A stretch of DNA of 64,000 bases from Marseilla massiliensis (GCF_016899955.1 NZ_JACJJL010000006.1:62001-126000), one strand, 5' to 3'; counted from the first letter of the stretch, positions 43,458-53,375 are shown. Program-made: numbers and translations. The notes: generated by a model not told the origin, from the sequence alone.

Positions 43458-45353
43458 ATGAGACAACGTTTACTTTCAGCCATAGGCATGGCAGCCATGG
43501 TGTGGATTGGGGCAAGCGCACAGTCGGACGTGACGCTTACCCGCAACGGCGACAGCTACAAAATGTCCAACGGAACGGTGTCGGTGAGCATCGGCAGCAA
43601 CGGACGCATCAGCGAGATGACTTTCCGCGGGGGCCCCAATGTGCTGGCAAGCAATGGTGTCTATTTTGACTACACGGCCGACAAGAACGACAACCTCAAC
43701 CCGACTACGTCGAAAATAGTAAGGCAGACTGCCGACTACGCGGAGGTTGTGTTCAGCAATACCACCGCCGACCTGCGCTTCGAACAGGGCTTCATCATGC
43801 GAAAGGGCGTCAACGGGGTCTACGTCTACGTAGTGGCCAACGGCACGCCCACGTCGTCCGGGGTCAACCTGAGGGAGGCTCGGGTGTGCACCAGGCTCAA
43901 TTCTTCGTTTGTCAACGGTTATGTCGACGAGGTGATGAATGGCAAGATACCAACCAATGCCGAGATGGCCGTGGCCGAGCGCGAGGAGAACGTGGTGCAG
44001 GATGCCACATACCGCATGGCCGACGGGTCGATATACACCAAGTACGACTGGGCGCAGTATGTGGTGCGCGACAGCCTTCACGGGCTCATGAACGTCAACT
44101 CGGGCGTGTGGAACATACCTTGCAGCCACGAGTGGCTCAACGGAGGCCCTATGAGGCAGGAGCTTACGGTGCATGCAACGAGCAAGTCGCCCATCACGAT
44201 ACAGATGCTCCAGGGCGAGCACTTCGGCGCTTCGTCGCAGCGTTACGAGGATGGCGAACGCAAGATTTACGGCCCGTTCCTCATCTACCTCAACCGTGGC
44301 TCACAGCAACAGATGATTGCCGACGCCAAGCGGCAGGCCTCGCAGCAGCAGGCGGAGTGGCCTTTCGCTTGGTTTGACCATGAGCTCTATCCGCTCGACA
44401 GGTCGACGGTGAGGGGGCGGCTCAGCGTTACCACCGGGCAGCCATGCGACAGTGTGCAGCTGGTGCTGGCCGAGGCCGGCACCTCTCCCTACGCCCAGGG
44501 CAAGGGATATATGTTTTGGGCAATGACAGGATCCGACGGTTCGTTTGCCATTCCCAATGTGCGCAAGGGCACCTACACGCTTTACGGATATGCAACCAAG
44601 GGGGGCGTGACCGACGAACTGCAGCGCGCCGACATCGAGGTGGGCGGTTCTGACGTCGACCTCGGCGTTGTCGAGTGGACGCCAGAGTGCCGTGAGCGGC
44701 TGTTGTGGCAGATAGGGGAAAACAATCGCTTGGCCGACGGGTTCATGTATAGCGACACCTGCAGGGCTTACGGGCTGTGGGAGCTGCCCCCTGCCGACCT
44801 TAATTATATAATAGGTGAGAGCGACCCGGCCACCGACTGGTATTTCGCGCAGACCAAGAACGGCACGTGGACGGTGTCGTTCAATCTCGACGACAACCTG
44901 TCGGGCACGGCCCTGCTCACTGCTTCGATGGCCGGGGTGACCAACAACCCCAAGGTCGAGGTGGCCGTCAACGGCACTGTGCAGGCCAATTGGAACCTCG
45001 CCCAGAACGATGCAGCCATATACCGCAGTGCTGTGCTGGGCGGCAACCACCGTGTCGAGACGTGTGAGTTTCCCGCATCCGTGCTTCACAAAGGCACCAA
45101 CACGGTGGCGTTCACCATGTCGGGCATACGGAGCAATGGCGGGGTGATGTACGATTGCATCAAGCTTGAGGCCGGCGCGAAAGTGGTGTCGGGCATATCC
45201 GAGGCCGACGTCGAGGTGGCCGACGGGCCGGTAGAGCTGTTCACCGTCGGCGGGCAGAAGATTGGCGTGTTCAACTCCATAGGCGAGGCCGGGTTGGATG
45301 GCGGCATCTACATCTATCGCCGTGGCGCCCGGTCGGGGAAAATAGTGCTTTAA
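43458..45353 (+). CDS. PL4-type rhamnogalacturonan lyase with a type IX-like C-terminal tail
   Basis: Secreted lyase (631 aa) that cleaves the rhamnose-galacturonic acid backbone of rhamnogalacturonan I by beta-elimination. Signal peptide about 1-22. Order: N-terminal beta-sandwich catalytic domain with K195 (SIYTKYDWAQ) and H255 (QGEHFG), spaced 60 residues as reported for the catalytic pair of the fungal PL4 enzyme; a fibronectin-like domain about 320-400 (RGRLSVTTGQPCDSVQLVLAEAG); and a CBM-like domain about 430-575 with WYFAQTKNGTWTVSFNLDD. The last 40 residues (VELFTVGGQKIG, then GGIYIYRRGARSGKIVL) look like a type A sorting domain. Single gene with a strong terminator. Confidence 0.88.
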   Translation: MRQRLLSAIGMAAMVWIGASAQSDVTLTRNGDSYKMSNGTVSVSIGSNGRISEMTFRGGPNVLASNGVYFDYTADKNDNLNPTTSKIVRQTADYAEVVFSNTTADLRFEQGFIMRKGVNGVYVYVVANGTPTSSGVNLREARVCTRLNSSFVNGYVDEVMNGKIPTNAEMAVAEREENVVQDATYRMADGSIYTKYDWAQYVVRDSLHGLMNVNSGVWNIPCSHEWLNGGPMRQELTVHATSKSPITIQMLQGEHFGASSQRYEDGERKIYGPFLIYLNRGSQQQMIADAKRQASQQQAEWPFAWFDHELYPLDRSTVRGRLSVTTGQPCDSVQLVLAEAGTSPYAQGKGYMFWAMTGSDGSFAIPNVRKGTYTLYGYATKGGVTDELQRADIEVGGSDVDLGVVEWTPECRERLLWQIGENNRLADGFMYSDTCRAYGLWELPPADLNYIIGESDPATDWYFAQTKNGTWTVSFNLDDNLSGTALLTASMAGVTNNPKVEVAVNGTVQANWNLAQNDAAIYRSAVLGGNHRVETCEFPASVLHKGTNTVAFTMSGIRSNGGVMYDCIKLEAGAKVVSGISEADVEVADGPVELFTVGGQKIGVFNSIGEAGLDGGIYIYRRGARSGKIVL

Positions 45354-45404
45354 ACAAGCCTGCCGCTGCGGCATCAGCCGTCGGCGGCAGCACGGCCGAC
45401 TTCC

Positions 45405-45441
45405 ACAGCCTCCCGCACGCCGGTGCTGGAGGCTGTTTTTC
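45405..45441 (+). terminator. Rho-independent terminator of the lyase gene
   Basis: ACAGCCTCCCGCAC (45405-45418) pairs with GTGCTGGAGGCTGT (45423-45436) with one mismatch and a 4-nt loop, then a run of T follows. It lies 52 bases after the stop. Confidence 0.88.
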
Positions 45442-45514
45442 AGCCTTCGGCCAAGCTCGTTCTATGCCGTGGCCGTTTCCGTAATATTGTCCATCTTTTT
45501 AGTTGCTTTTGTCT

Positions 45515-45546
45515 ATTGTCGCTCTTGTCCATATTCATTATCTTTG
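45515..45546 (+). promoter_or_regulatory. Candidate promoter of the sugar transporter gene
   Basis: TATCTTTG at 45539-45546 fits the -7 box, with ATTG at 45515-45518 as an imperfect -33 at 20 bp. The ATG at 45585 is 38 bases downstream. Confidence 0.6.
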
Positions 45547-45584
45547 CACCGAGACTCAAACTAAAAACCTAACGCAATATAATT

Positions 45585-46970
45585 ATGGACAGTTACAACA
45601 AGAAATTTGTCTATTTCATTTGCCTCGTGTCGGCATTGGGCGGCCTGCTCTTTGGCTACGACTGGGTCGTTATCGGCGGGGCGAAGCCGTTCTACGAACT
45701 TTATTTCGGCATTGCCGACTCACCGTCGGCCCAAGGTCTGGCCATGACCATTGCATTGGTAGGGTGCATGATAGGTGCCATGCTGTGCGGCACGCTGGCC
45801 GACCGCATAGGCCGCAGGCGCCTGCTGGTGGTGTCGGCGCTCATATTCCTGCTCTCGTCGGTAGCCACCGGGGCTTTTTCCGACTTCCACTCTTTCCTCG
45901 TGGCCCGCTTCTTCGGCGGCATCGGCATTGGCGTCGCCTCCGGGCTGTCGCCCATGTACATAGCCGAGGTGGCCCCGACAAAGGTGCGCGGCAAGCTCGT
46001 GTCGCTCAACCAGATGACCATCGTGCTCGGTATACTCGGTGCGCAGATAACCAACTGGCTCATTGCCGAGCCAATACCCGGTGGCAGCACAGCCGCCGAC
46101 ATCGCCGCGTCGTGGAACGGACAGATGGCATGGCGGTGGATGTTCTGGGCTGCCGCAGTGCCTTCAGCCTTGTTCCTTGTGCTCGCCTTCTTCATTTCGG
46201 AGAGTCCGCGGTGGCTCGCGTTGAAGGGAAATGACGCCGAAGCTCTTGCCATCCTGACCCACATAGGGGGCTCAGAGTATGCCGGCCGTGAGCTTGCGGC
46301 GGTCAAGTCGGCCAATGCCGCCGATGCTCAACAGGGCGGTTTGGGCATGCTTTTCTGCCGTCCGTTCCGCCGCGTGCTGCTGCTCGGCGTAGTCATTGCG
46401 GTCTTCCAGCAGTGGTGCGGCACCAATGTCATATTCAATTATGCACAGGAAATCTTCCAGTCGGCGGGATATGAGATAGGCGATGTGCTGTTCAACATCG
46501 TCGTGACCGGCATCGCCAACGTGGTGTTTACCATCGTTGCGATATTCACCGTCGACCGTCTTGGGCGGCGGGCCCTGATGTTGCTCGGTGCCGGAGGGCT
46601 TTGCGCCATCTACCTTATACTTGGTGTGTGCTACTACTTCCACGTCACCGGCTTCTTCATGATTGTGCTCGTGGTGCTCGCCATAGCCTGCTATGCCATG
46701 ACGCTTGGCCCTTGCACGTGGGTGCTCATATCCGAACTGTTCCCCAACAAGGTGCGGGCCGTGGCCGTGGCCACGTGTACCTTTTCCCTGTGGGTGGGTT
46801 CTTCTACGCTCACCTACACCTTCCCGCTGCTCAACACTGCCCTCGGCAGCTACGGCACGTTCTGGATTTACTCGGCGGTGTGCCTCTTCGGCCTGCTGTT
46901 CTTTGTGTTCCGCCTGCCCGAAACCAAGGGGAAGTCGCTCGAAGAACTGGAGAAAGAGATGGTGGGGTGA
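45585..46970 (+). CDS. MFS sugar transporter (sugar porter family, XylE-like)
   Basis: Inner-membrane proton/sugar symporter (461 aa) with 12 predicted helices. Sugar-porter signatures: GGLLFGYDWVVIGGA in helix 1, ADRIGRRR after helix 2, SPMYIAEVAPTKVRGKLVSLNQ, ESPRWLALKG before the central loop, QQWCGTNVIFNYAQEIF in helix 7, DRLGRRALML, and PETKGKSLEEL at the end. The substrate is not determined; a location next to pectin enzymes favours arabinose, galactose or rhamnose. Own promoter; followed by a repeat element. Confidence 0.92.
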   Translation: MDSYNKKFVYFICLVSALGGLLFGYDWVVIGGAKPFYELYFGIADSPSAQGLAMTIALVGCMIGAMLCGTLADRIGRRRLLVVSALIFLLSSVATGAFSDFHSFLVARFFGGIGIGVASGLSPMYIAEVAPTKVRGKLVSLNQMTIVLGILGAQITNWLIAEPIPGGSTAADIAASWNGQMAWRWMFWAAAVPSALFLVLAFFISESPRWLALKGNDAEALAILTHIGGSEYAGRELAAVKSANAADAQQGGLGMLFCRPFRRVLLLGVVIAVFQQWCGTNVIFNYAQEIFQSAGYEIGDVLFNIVVTGIANVVFTIVAIFTVDRLGRRALMLLGAGGLCAIYLILGVCYYFHVTGFFMIVLVVLAIACYAMTLGPCTWVLISELFPNKVRAVAVATCTFSLWVGSSTLTYTFPLLNTALGSYGTFWIYSAVCLFGLLFFVFRLPETKGKSLEELEKEMVG

Positions 46971-46972
46971 GG

Positions 46973-47156
46973 CCCCTCCCCAGCCCTCCCCATAACGGGG
47001 AGGGAGCCCGTTGGCCGGAATGCAGCGGCAAAGCATCTCATTATGATATACAACGAGACATATATTAAATAAAGACAAACACCAACCCCACTCCCAGTAC
47101 AGTGTCGACATCCCCGGCACTGGGTTCCCTCCCCACGGGGGAGGGGTAGGGAGTGG
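46973..47156. repeat. MITE-like element with CCCTCCCC/GGGGAGGG ends
   Basis: About 185 bp filling the gap between the MFS and DUF5107 genes. It contains three hairpins: CCCTCCCC/GGGGAGGG at 46984-46991 and 46997-47004, CCCAGT/ACTGGG at 47093-47098 and 47119-47124, and CCCTCCCC/GGGGAGGG at 47127-47134 and 47138-47145. The ends (46973-46991 and about 47138-47156) are imperfectly complementary over 19 nt. It has no coding capacity. It could be a non-autonomous mobile repeat or serve as a transcript terminator. Confidence 0.65.
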
Positions 47157-47171
47157 CTTATATTTAGCACT

Positions 47172-50100
47172 ATGGTAAAAGCATGGAGAGAGGTTGTGAC
47201 AATACCAACCTATGAAGTCGGCAAGCCCGACAAGAACCCTATGTTTCTCGAGAAGCGCGTATACCAAGGCTCGAGTGGCGTGGTTTATCCCTATCCCGTG
47301 ATAGAATCGATAGCCGACGAGAAGCACGACAAGCAATACAATGCAGTGTTTCTTGAGAACGAATACATCAAAGTGATGATTCTTCCCGAGCTCGGGGGAA
47401 GGGTACAGATGGCATACGACAAAGTGAAGCAGCGCCATTTCGTGTATTACAACCACGTGGTGAAGCCTGCCCTCGTAGGTCTTACGGGACCGTGGATATC
47501 CGGCGGCATCGAGTTTAACTGGCCGCAGCACCACCGTCCGTCAACTTTCCTGCCCGTGGACAGCACCATCGAGGAGAATGCCGACGGCTCGGTAACGGTC
47601 TGGGTCAACGAGATGGAGCGCATGTTCCACCAGAAGGGCATGGCCGGATTCACCCTGCGGCCCGGTTGCGCCCGCCTCGAGATACGCGGACATTTGTATA
47701 ACCGTACGCCGATGCCGCAGACATTCCTGTGGTGGGCCAACCCGGCTGTGGCGGTGAACGACGAATACCAGAGCGTGTTCCCGCCCGACATCAACGCCGT
47801 TTTCGACCACGGCAAGCGCGCCGTGAGCTCTTTCCCGATAGCAACGGGCACATATTACAAGATGGACTACTCGGCGGGAGTGGACATTTCCAACTATAAG
47901 AACATAAAGGTGCCCACGTCTTACATGGCCGTCAACTCAAAGTACGACTTCGAGGGGGGCTACGAGAACGACTCACATGGGGGTATGCTGCATGTGGCAA
48001 GCCACCACCTGTCGCCCGGAAAGAAGCAGTGGACATGGGGCAACGGCGATTTCGGGCGTGCCTGGGATCGCAACCTGACCGACAGCGACGGCCCGTACAT
48101 CGAGCTGATGGCCGGTGTCTACACTGAAAACCAGCCCGACTTCACGTGGCTGATGCCTTATGAAGAGAAGCGTTTCACGCAGTATTTCATGCCGTATCGC
48201 GAACTGGGGATAGTCAAGAACGCCTCGCGCGACCTGGTGATGAACATTGTTGAGGCCGGCGGGCGGGCCAGGCTGATGGTCCAGGCCACGTGCAAGGCCC
48301 GCGTAGAGGTGCTCGTCAGGGGCGACGAAGGGGGCAGGGTGTTGTATGGAAACACTATCGACATGAGCCCGGAGGCCGTGTTCGACGAGATTGTAGATGT
48401 ATGCGGAACACCCCTCGACGCCCTTACCGTAGAGCTGTACATCATCCACGACAATGGCCGGAGGGTGCTTTCGCTTTCATGGCACGCCGAGCCCGACGAG
48501 ATACGCCCCGTGCCCAATGCCGCCGAAGCGGCCCTGCAACCGGCCGAGATAAAGACAACAGAGCAGCTTTACCTTACCGGGCTTCATCTCGAACAGTACC
48601 GCCACGCCACCTTCTCGCCCGTAGATTACTATGAAGAGGCGTTGCGCCGCGACCCAGACGACTACCGTTGCAACAACGCTCTCGGCCTGTGGTACCTGCG
48701 CCGCGGACGCTTTGCCGTTGCCGAGCCTTACCTCAGGCGTGCCGTCGGGGTGATAATGCGCCGCAACCCAAACCCATACGACGGCGAGCCGATATACAAC
48801 CTGGCCCTCTGCCTCAAGTGCATGGGACGTTGCGACGAGGCATACGAGCTGTTCTGGAAGTCGACATGGAACAAGGCATGGGCCGATGCCGGCTATCTGG
48901 CAGCCGCACAACTGTCGTTGATGCAGGGCCGACTTGACGATGCTCTCGACGAGGCGGAACGTGCGCTCGACAACAACCGACGCAACCACAAGGCCCGCGC
49001 GCTGCTCGCAACGGTGCTCAGGGTGTTGGGACGCGAGGCCGATGCCGTGGCATTATGCGACGAGTCGGTGGCCCTCGACCCCTTCAACTACGGTTGCCTC
49101 TACGAGAAATACATCATCACGGCCGACGGACTGTTGCTCGACAAGCTGCGCGAGATGATGCACGGCATGCCAAACAACTACGACGAACTGGCTCTCGACT
49201 ACATGCAGATGGGCCGCCCGGAAGAGGCGTTGGCCGTGTGGGGCATGGCCGAAAGCGCCGGTGCGGTCACGCCGATGACCTATTACTACATGGGTTGGGC
49301 CGGCGATGCGGGCGCGTTTGCCCGTGCTGCCGCAGCCGATGCGGCCTATTGCTTCCCCAACCGCATCGAAGACGTGCTGGCGCTGCAGGCCGCCATGGAC
49401 GCCAACCCGCAGGATGCGCGCGCTCCTTACTATCTGGGCTGCCTATATTACGACAAGCGCCAGTATGGCGTGGCCACCGAACTGTGGCAGCGTTCGGCCG
49501 AACTCGACCCGCAGTTCCCCACCGTTTGGCGCAACATGGCGCTGGCTTTGTTCAACAAACAGGGCGAGCACGAGCGGGCACTCGAGTGCATGGAGAGGGC
49601 ATTCAGCCTCGATGAGACCGACGCCCGCGTGCTGATGGAGCTCGACCAGCTTTACAAGCGCCTGCAGAAACCGCACGCCTGGCGCCTCGAACGCCTGATG
49701 AGCCATCCCGAACTCGTGGCCCGGCGCGACGACTTGCTGCTCGAAGAGGCCACGCTACTTAACCAGACAGGACGCTACGAGGAGGCCATGGCCATCATCG
49801 ACGGCCATGTGTTCCACCCGTGGGAAGGAGGCGAAGGCAAGGTGACGGCCCAATACCAGACGTGCCGCGTCGAGCTGGCCAAGCGGGCGCTGGCGTCGCA
49901 TGAGTATGAAAAGGCCATAAGGCTGCTCGACGAGTGCCTCGTCTATCCGCACAACCTCGGCGAGGGCAGGCTCGAAGGGGCCCAGGAAAACGATTTCCAC
50001 TACTTCCTCGGCTGCGCATACAGCGCCATGGGCAACGAGGCCAAGGCCCGCGAGTGCTGGGAAAAAGCCACCAAGGGGCCCCAGGAGCCTGCGGCGGCCA

Positions 50101-50453
50101 TGTATTACAACGACGCCAAGCCCGACAAGATATTCTATCAGGGGCTTGCCCTGATGCGCCTTGGCAGGCAGGGCGAGGCCAACGGGCGCTTCCATCGACT
50201 TGTCAACTATGGCAAGCAGCATGTTTTTGAGAAGGTGGTGATGGATTATTTTGCCGTTTCATTGCCCGACCTGCTCATCTGGGAAGACTCGCTCGACGCG
50301 AAGAACGCCATACACTGCACGTATATGCTTGCGCTCGGCTATTACGGACTGGGCGACATGAAGCACGCGCTGCGCTATCTCGGCGAGGTAGAGCGCATGG
50401 ACATAAACCACCAGGGAGTGCAGGCACTGCGCACGTTGCATTCGTTGTTTTGA
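47172..50453 (+). CDS. DUF5107 domain protein with long TPR superhelix
   Basis: A 1093-residue protein with no signal peptide, so probably cytoplasmic. The N-terminal DUF5107 domain (about 30-350) has ILPELGGRVQMAYDK, WISGGIEFNWPQHHRPSTFLPVD and PQTFLWWANPAVAVNDEYQ, and resembles a galactose-mutarotase-like beta-sandwich. A linking domain follows to about 440, then tetratricopeptide repeats from about 465 to the end. DUF5107-TPR proteins often sit in plant-polysaccharide loci; the pattern suggests a role in handling imported oligosaccharides. I do not know a confirmed reaction. ATG 47172 directly follows the repeat element. Confidence 0.85.
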   Translation: MVKAWREVVTIPTYEVGKPDKNPMFLEKRVYQGSSGVVYPYPVIESIADEKHDKQYNAVFLENEYIKVMILPELGGRVQMAYDKVKQRHFVYYNHVVKPALVGLTGPWISGGIEFNWPQHHRPSTFLPVDSTIEENADGSVTVWVNEMERMFHQKGMAGFTLRPGCARLEIRGHLYNRTPMPQTFLWWANPAVAVNDEYQSVFPPDINAVFDHGKRAVSSFPIATGTYYKMDYSAGVDISNYKNIKVPTSYMAVNSKYDFEGGYENDSHGGMLHVASHHLSPGKKQWTWGNGDFGRAWDRNLTDSDGPYIELMAGVYTENQPDFTWLMPYEEKRFTQYFMPYRELGIVKNASRDLVMNIVEAGGRARLMVQATCKARVEVLVRGDEGGRVLYGNTIDMSPEAVFDEIVDVCGTPLDALTVELYIIHDNGRRVLSLSWHAEPDEIRPVPNAAEAALQPAEIKTTEQLYLTGLHLEQYRHATFSPVDYYEEALRRDPDDYRCNNALGLWYLRRGRFAVAEPYLRRAVGVIMRRNPNPYDGEPIYNLALCLKCMGRCDEAYELFWKSTWNKAWADAGYLAAAQLSLMQGRLDDALDEAERALDNNRRNHKARALLATVLRVLGREADAVALCDESVALDPFNYGCLYEKYIITADGLLLDKLREMMHGMPNNYDELALDYMQMGRPEEALAVWGMAESAGAVTPMTYYYMGWAGDAGAFARAAAADAAYCFPNRIEDVLALQAAMDANPQDARAPYYLGCLYYDKRQYGVATELWQRSAELDPQFPTVWRNMALALFNKQGEHERALECMERAFSLDETDARVLMELDQLYKRLQKPHAWRLERLMSHPELVARRDDLLLEEATLLNQTGRYEEAMAIIDGHVFHPWEGGEGKVTAQYQTCRVELAKRALASHEYEKAIRLLDECLVYPHNLGEGRLEGAQENDFHYFLGCAYSAMGNEAKARECWEKATKGPQEPAAAMYYNDAKPDKIFYQGLALMRLGRQGEANGRFHRLVNYGKQHVFEKVVMDYFAVSLPDLLIWEDSLDAKNAIHCTYMLALGYYGLGDMKHALRYLGEVERMDINHQGVQALRTLHSLF

Positions 50454-50458
50454 TTGAC

Positions 50459-50494
50459 GCCGGTGGGCCGTGGCTTTGGTCATGGCCCACCGGC
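50459..50494 (+). terminator. Hairpin terminator after the DUF5107 gene
   Basis: GCCGGTGGGCC (50459-50469) pairs perfectly with GGCCCACCGGC (50484-50494); TTGCCTTT follows. It starts 5 bases after the stop. Confidence 0.75.
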
Positions 50495-50539
50495 TTGCCT
50501 TTATCTGCAAACCCGTCTTAGCACATTGTTCTTTTTCTT

Positions 50540-53281
50540 ATGTACAAATATCTGTTTTCATTGATACTCGTGGCCGTCATGGCTTCAGCCGCCGCCGCGC
50601 AAGACTGCCTTGACATCAGCGGCGAATGGCTTTGCGGGGGCACGACGCCAGTCAGACTGCCCGGAACCACCGATGACGCACGCCTCGGAGAGCCTAACAG
50701 GCTGGGGCCGGCAATGGCCAAGCCACAGCTGACCCACCTCACGCGACGCCATTGTTTCATGGGCGAGGCGCGTTACCTGCGCCGTGTCGACATACCCAAG
50801 GCCATGGCCGGACGGCCGCTTAGGGTAACGTTTGAGCGTGTGTTGTGGCACAGCCGGCTTTTTGTTGACGGTCGCGACATGGGCCAGAGCCAGGAAAGCC
50901 TTGTCTCCCCGCATGTCTACACCATCCCCCGGGGGCTTGCCGAAGGCGCCCATGAGATAGAGCTTCGCGTGGACAACAGCAAGCAATACGATATATCGTA
51001 CAATGAGATGTGCCATGCCTACACCGATGAGACACAAATCAAATGGAACGGGGTGCTCGGACGGATGGAGATAACGGCGCTGGCCGACGTCGAGATAGCG
51101 TCGCTCGATGTTTATCCCGACGTGGCCGGACGGCGCATCAGCGTGGCTGCCAGGCTGTCGAAGCATGGCGGCGGTCGCGCCAAGGGCGTGCTCACCTTGG
51201 GCGTGAGGCAACTTTCAACAGGTTGCAGGCTGCCTGTGAAGAGCCTGAGGGTGGCATTGCCCGACTCTGCAACCGACGTCACGGCATGGTATGACATGGG
51301 CGACGACGTAAGGCTGTGGAGCGAGTTCGACCCCACACTCTACGAGCTTACAGCCGAATATGACGGCGGTGGCATACATGCAGGGCGCAATGTTACCTTC
51401 GGCATGCGCGAGATTGGCTCCGAAGGAGGCCGACTGCTGGTCAATGGGCGGCGCACCTTCCTGCGGGGCACGCTCGAGTGCTGTGTCTTTCCGCTCACCG
51501 GCACGCCGCCGACAACCGAAGACGGATGGCTGAAAGTGTTTGCCACTGCGCGCGACTGGGGCCTCAACCACCTGCGCTTCCACTCCTACTGCCCTCCCGA
51601 GGCAGCCTTCAGGGTGGCCGACCGCATGGGGTTCTACCTGCAGGTTGAGCTGCCCTGCTGGTCGCTCAACATCGGGCGCGACAAGGCGGTGGAGCTTTTC
51701 TTGCGCCGTGAGTTCGACAACATTGTGGCAAACTATGGCAACCATCCGTCGCTGTGCCTCGTAAGCTGTGGCAATGAGCTGCAGAGTGACTTCACGGTGC
51801 TCAATTCCATGGTGCGCGACATGAAGCAGAAAGACCCCCGCCACCTTTATTCAACAACCACATACACCTTTGAGCGCGGCCACGGAGGGCATCCCGAGCC
51901 CGAAGACCAGTTCTTTGTCACCCAGCGTACCGACAGTGGCTGGGTGCGCGGCCAGGGCGTGTTTGATGCCGAGCGCCCGTCGTTTGAAAAAGACTATGCC
52001 GCATCCGTGGGCACGCCTTCCGTCCCTTTGATTTCTCACGAGATAGGCCAGTATGCCGTATATCCCAATGTCCGTGAGATTGAGAAGTACACCGGGGTGC
52101 TCGACCCGCTCAACTTCAAGGCCGTGCGCGACGACTTGCGCGACAAGGGACTGCTCAAGTTGGCCGACGATTTCTTTGATGCCTCGGGGCGTTTTGCCGC
52201 CATTCTGTATAAAGAGGAGGTGGAGCGTGCGTTGAAGACGCCTGGGTTCAGTGGCTTCCAACTGCTCGGCCTTCAGGACTTCCCGGGCCAGAGCACGGCC
52301 CTCGTGGGTCTTGTAGATGCCTTTTGGGACAACAAGGGCTTTATGTCTCCCGCCGATTTCCGCTGTTTCTGCGCCCCCGTTGTTCCGCTGGCGCGGTATG
52401 GCAAGGCGGTTTACACAACCGACGAGACGTTTGATGCGGCCGTCGAGGTGGCCAACTACGGGCGTGAAGCCATTGCGGGCGGCCGCCTCGTGTGGACGCT
52501 GGCCGACGACTTGGGGCGCACCGTGGGCAGCGGCGCGACAGACTGCGGCACCATCGCTCAGGGCGGCCTTACTGCCCTGGGGCGCGTCAAGGTGGATTTG
52601 GGCGGCGTGGCCGGGCCTTGCCGGCTAACGTTGCGCGTGGCTTTGGACGGCACTCCGTGGCGCAACAGCTGGCACATCTGGGTGTATCCGCCCACCGCGG
52701 GGCTTGATTGTGGCGACGTGGTGCTGACGGCCGATTGCGACGAGGCTGCCAGGGCGCTGGCCAAAGGCCGCAAGGTGCTTTTCTCGCCCGCCGAAAAGCA
52801 CCTCAAGGGGCTTGAAGGCAAGTTTGTGCCTGTGTTCTGGAGCCCTGTCCACTTCCCCAAGCAAGCCGGCACCATGGGCGTGCTCTGCAACCCGAGCCAT
52901 CCCGCGCTGGCGTCGTTCCCCACAGAGTCGCATTCCGACTGGCAGTGGTGGGGGCTGATGAAGAACTCAAAGGTGCTGGTGACGGATTCGCTGCGCAATG
53001 TCGTTCCGATAGTGAGCGTGATAGACAACTTTGCCAACAACCGCCGTCTTGCTGCTGCCATCGAGGCGCGTTGCGGCGGTGGCAGACTGCTGTTCACGTC
53101 GATGAACCTCATCGAGAAGATGAATTCGTGCCCAGAGGCGCGCCAGATGGCGGTCAGCCTGTTGCGTTACATGAACTCCGACGACTTTGCCCCTGCCGCA
53201 GAAATGACCGTAGGCGAGCTGCGTTCGTTTATCTCGGCTACCGACAACAGCATTAAGACCGGTGCCGAGTCTATCTACTGA
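50540..53281 (+). CDS. Exported GH2-family glycoside hydrolase, first copy
   Basis: Periplasmic or surface enzyme (913 aa) of glycoside hydrolase family 2, whose members remove beta-linked galactose, glucuronic acid, mannose or related groups. Signal peptide about 1-20. A sugar-binding jelly roll (about 25-180, RVTFERVLWHSRLFVDGRDMG), an Ig-like domain (about 185-290), and the TIM barrel (about 295-600) with acid/base E413 (SCGNELQ) and likely nucleophile E501 (SHEIGQYAVYP). The C-terminal 300 residues form extra beta domains. The specificity cannot be read from sequence. It is a clear paralogue of the GH2 gene at 56027. Confidence 0.9.
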   Translation: MYKYLFSLILVAVMASAAAAQDCLDISGEWLCGGTTPVRLPGTTDDARLGEPNRLGPAMAKPQLTHLTRRHCFMGEARYLRRVDIPKAMAGRPLRVTFERVLWHSRLFVDGRDMGQSQESLVSPHVYTIPRGLAEGAHEIELRVDNSKQYDISYNEMCHAYTDETQIKWNGVLGRMEITALADVEIASLDVYPDVAGRRISVAARLSKHGGGRAKGVLTLGVRQLSTGCRLPVKSLRVALPDSATDVTAWYDMGDDVRLWSEFDPTLYELTAEYDGGGIHAGRNVTFGMREIGSEGGRLLVNGRRTFLRGTLECCVFPLTGTPPTTEDGWLKVFATARDWGLNHLRFHSYCPPEAAFRVADRMGFYLQVELPCWSLNIGRDKAVELFLRREFDNIVANYGNHPSLCLVSCGNELQSDFTVLNSMVRDMKQKDPRHLYSTTTYTFERGHGGHPEPEDQFFVTQRTDSGWVRGQGVFDAERPSFEKDYAASVGTPSVPLISHEIGQYAVYPNVREIEKYTGVLDPLNFKAVRDDLRDKGLLKLADDFFDASGRFAAILYKEEVERALKTPGFSGFQLLGLQDFPGQSTALVGLVDAFWDNKGFMSPADFRCFCAPVVPLARYGKAVYTTDETFDAAVEVANYGREAIAGGRLVWTLADDLGRTVGSGATDCGTIAQGGLTALGRVKVDLGGVAGPCRLTLRVALDGTPWRNSWHIWVYPPTAGLDCGDVVLTADCDEAARALAKGRKVLFSPAEKHLKGLEGKFVPVFWSPVHFPKQAGTMGVLCNPSHPALASFPTESHSDWQWWGLMKNSKVLVTDSLRNVVPIVSVIDNFANNRRLAAAIEARCGGGRLLFTSMNLIEKMNSCPEARQMAVSLLRYMNSDDFAPAAEMTVGELRSFISATDNSIKTGAESIY

Positions 53282-53375
53282 CACCGGTATGCGGCTCAGC
53301 CAGCAAGCCCTTTCGTGCCACTTGCTTGTTCAGGCTGTGGCCGGTGGCGTAACCACGTGTCACACAGCGCGTTGC

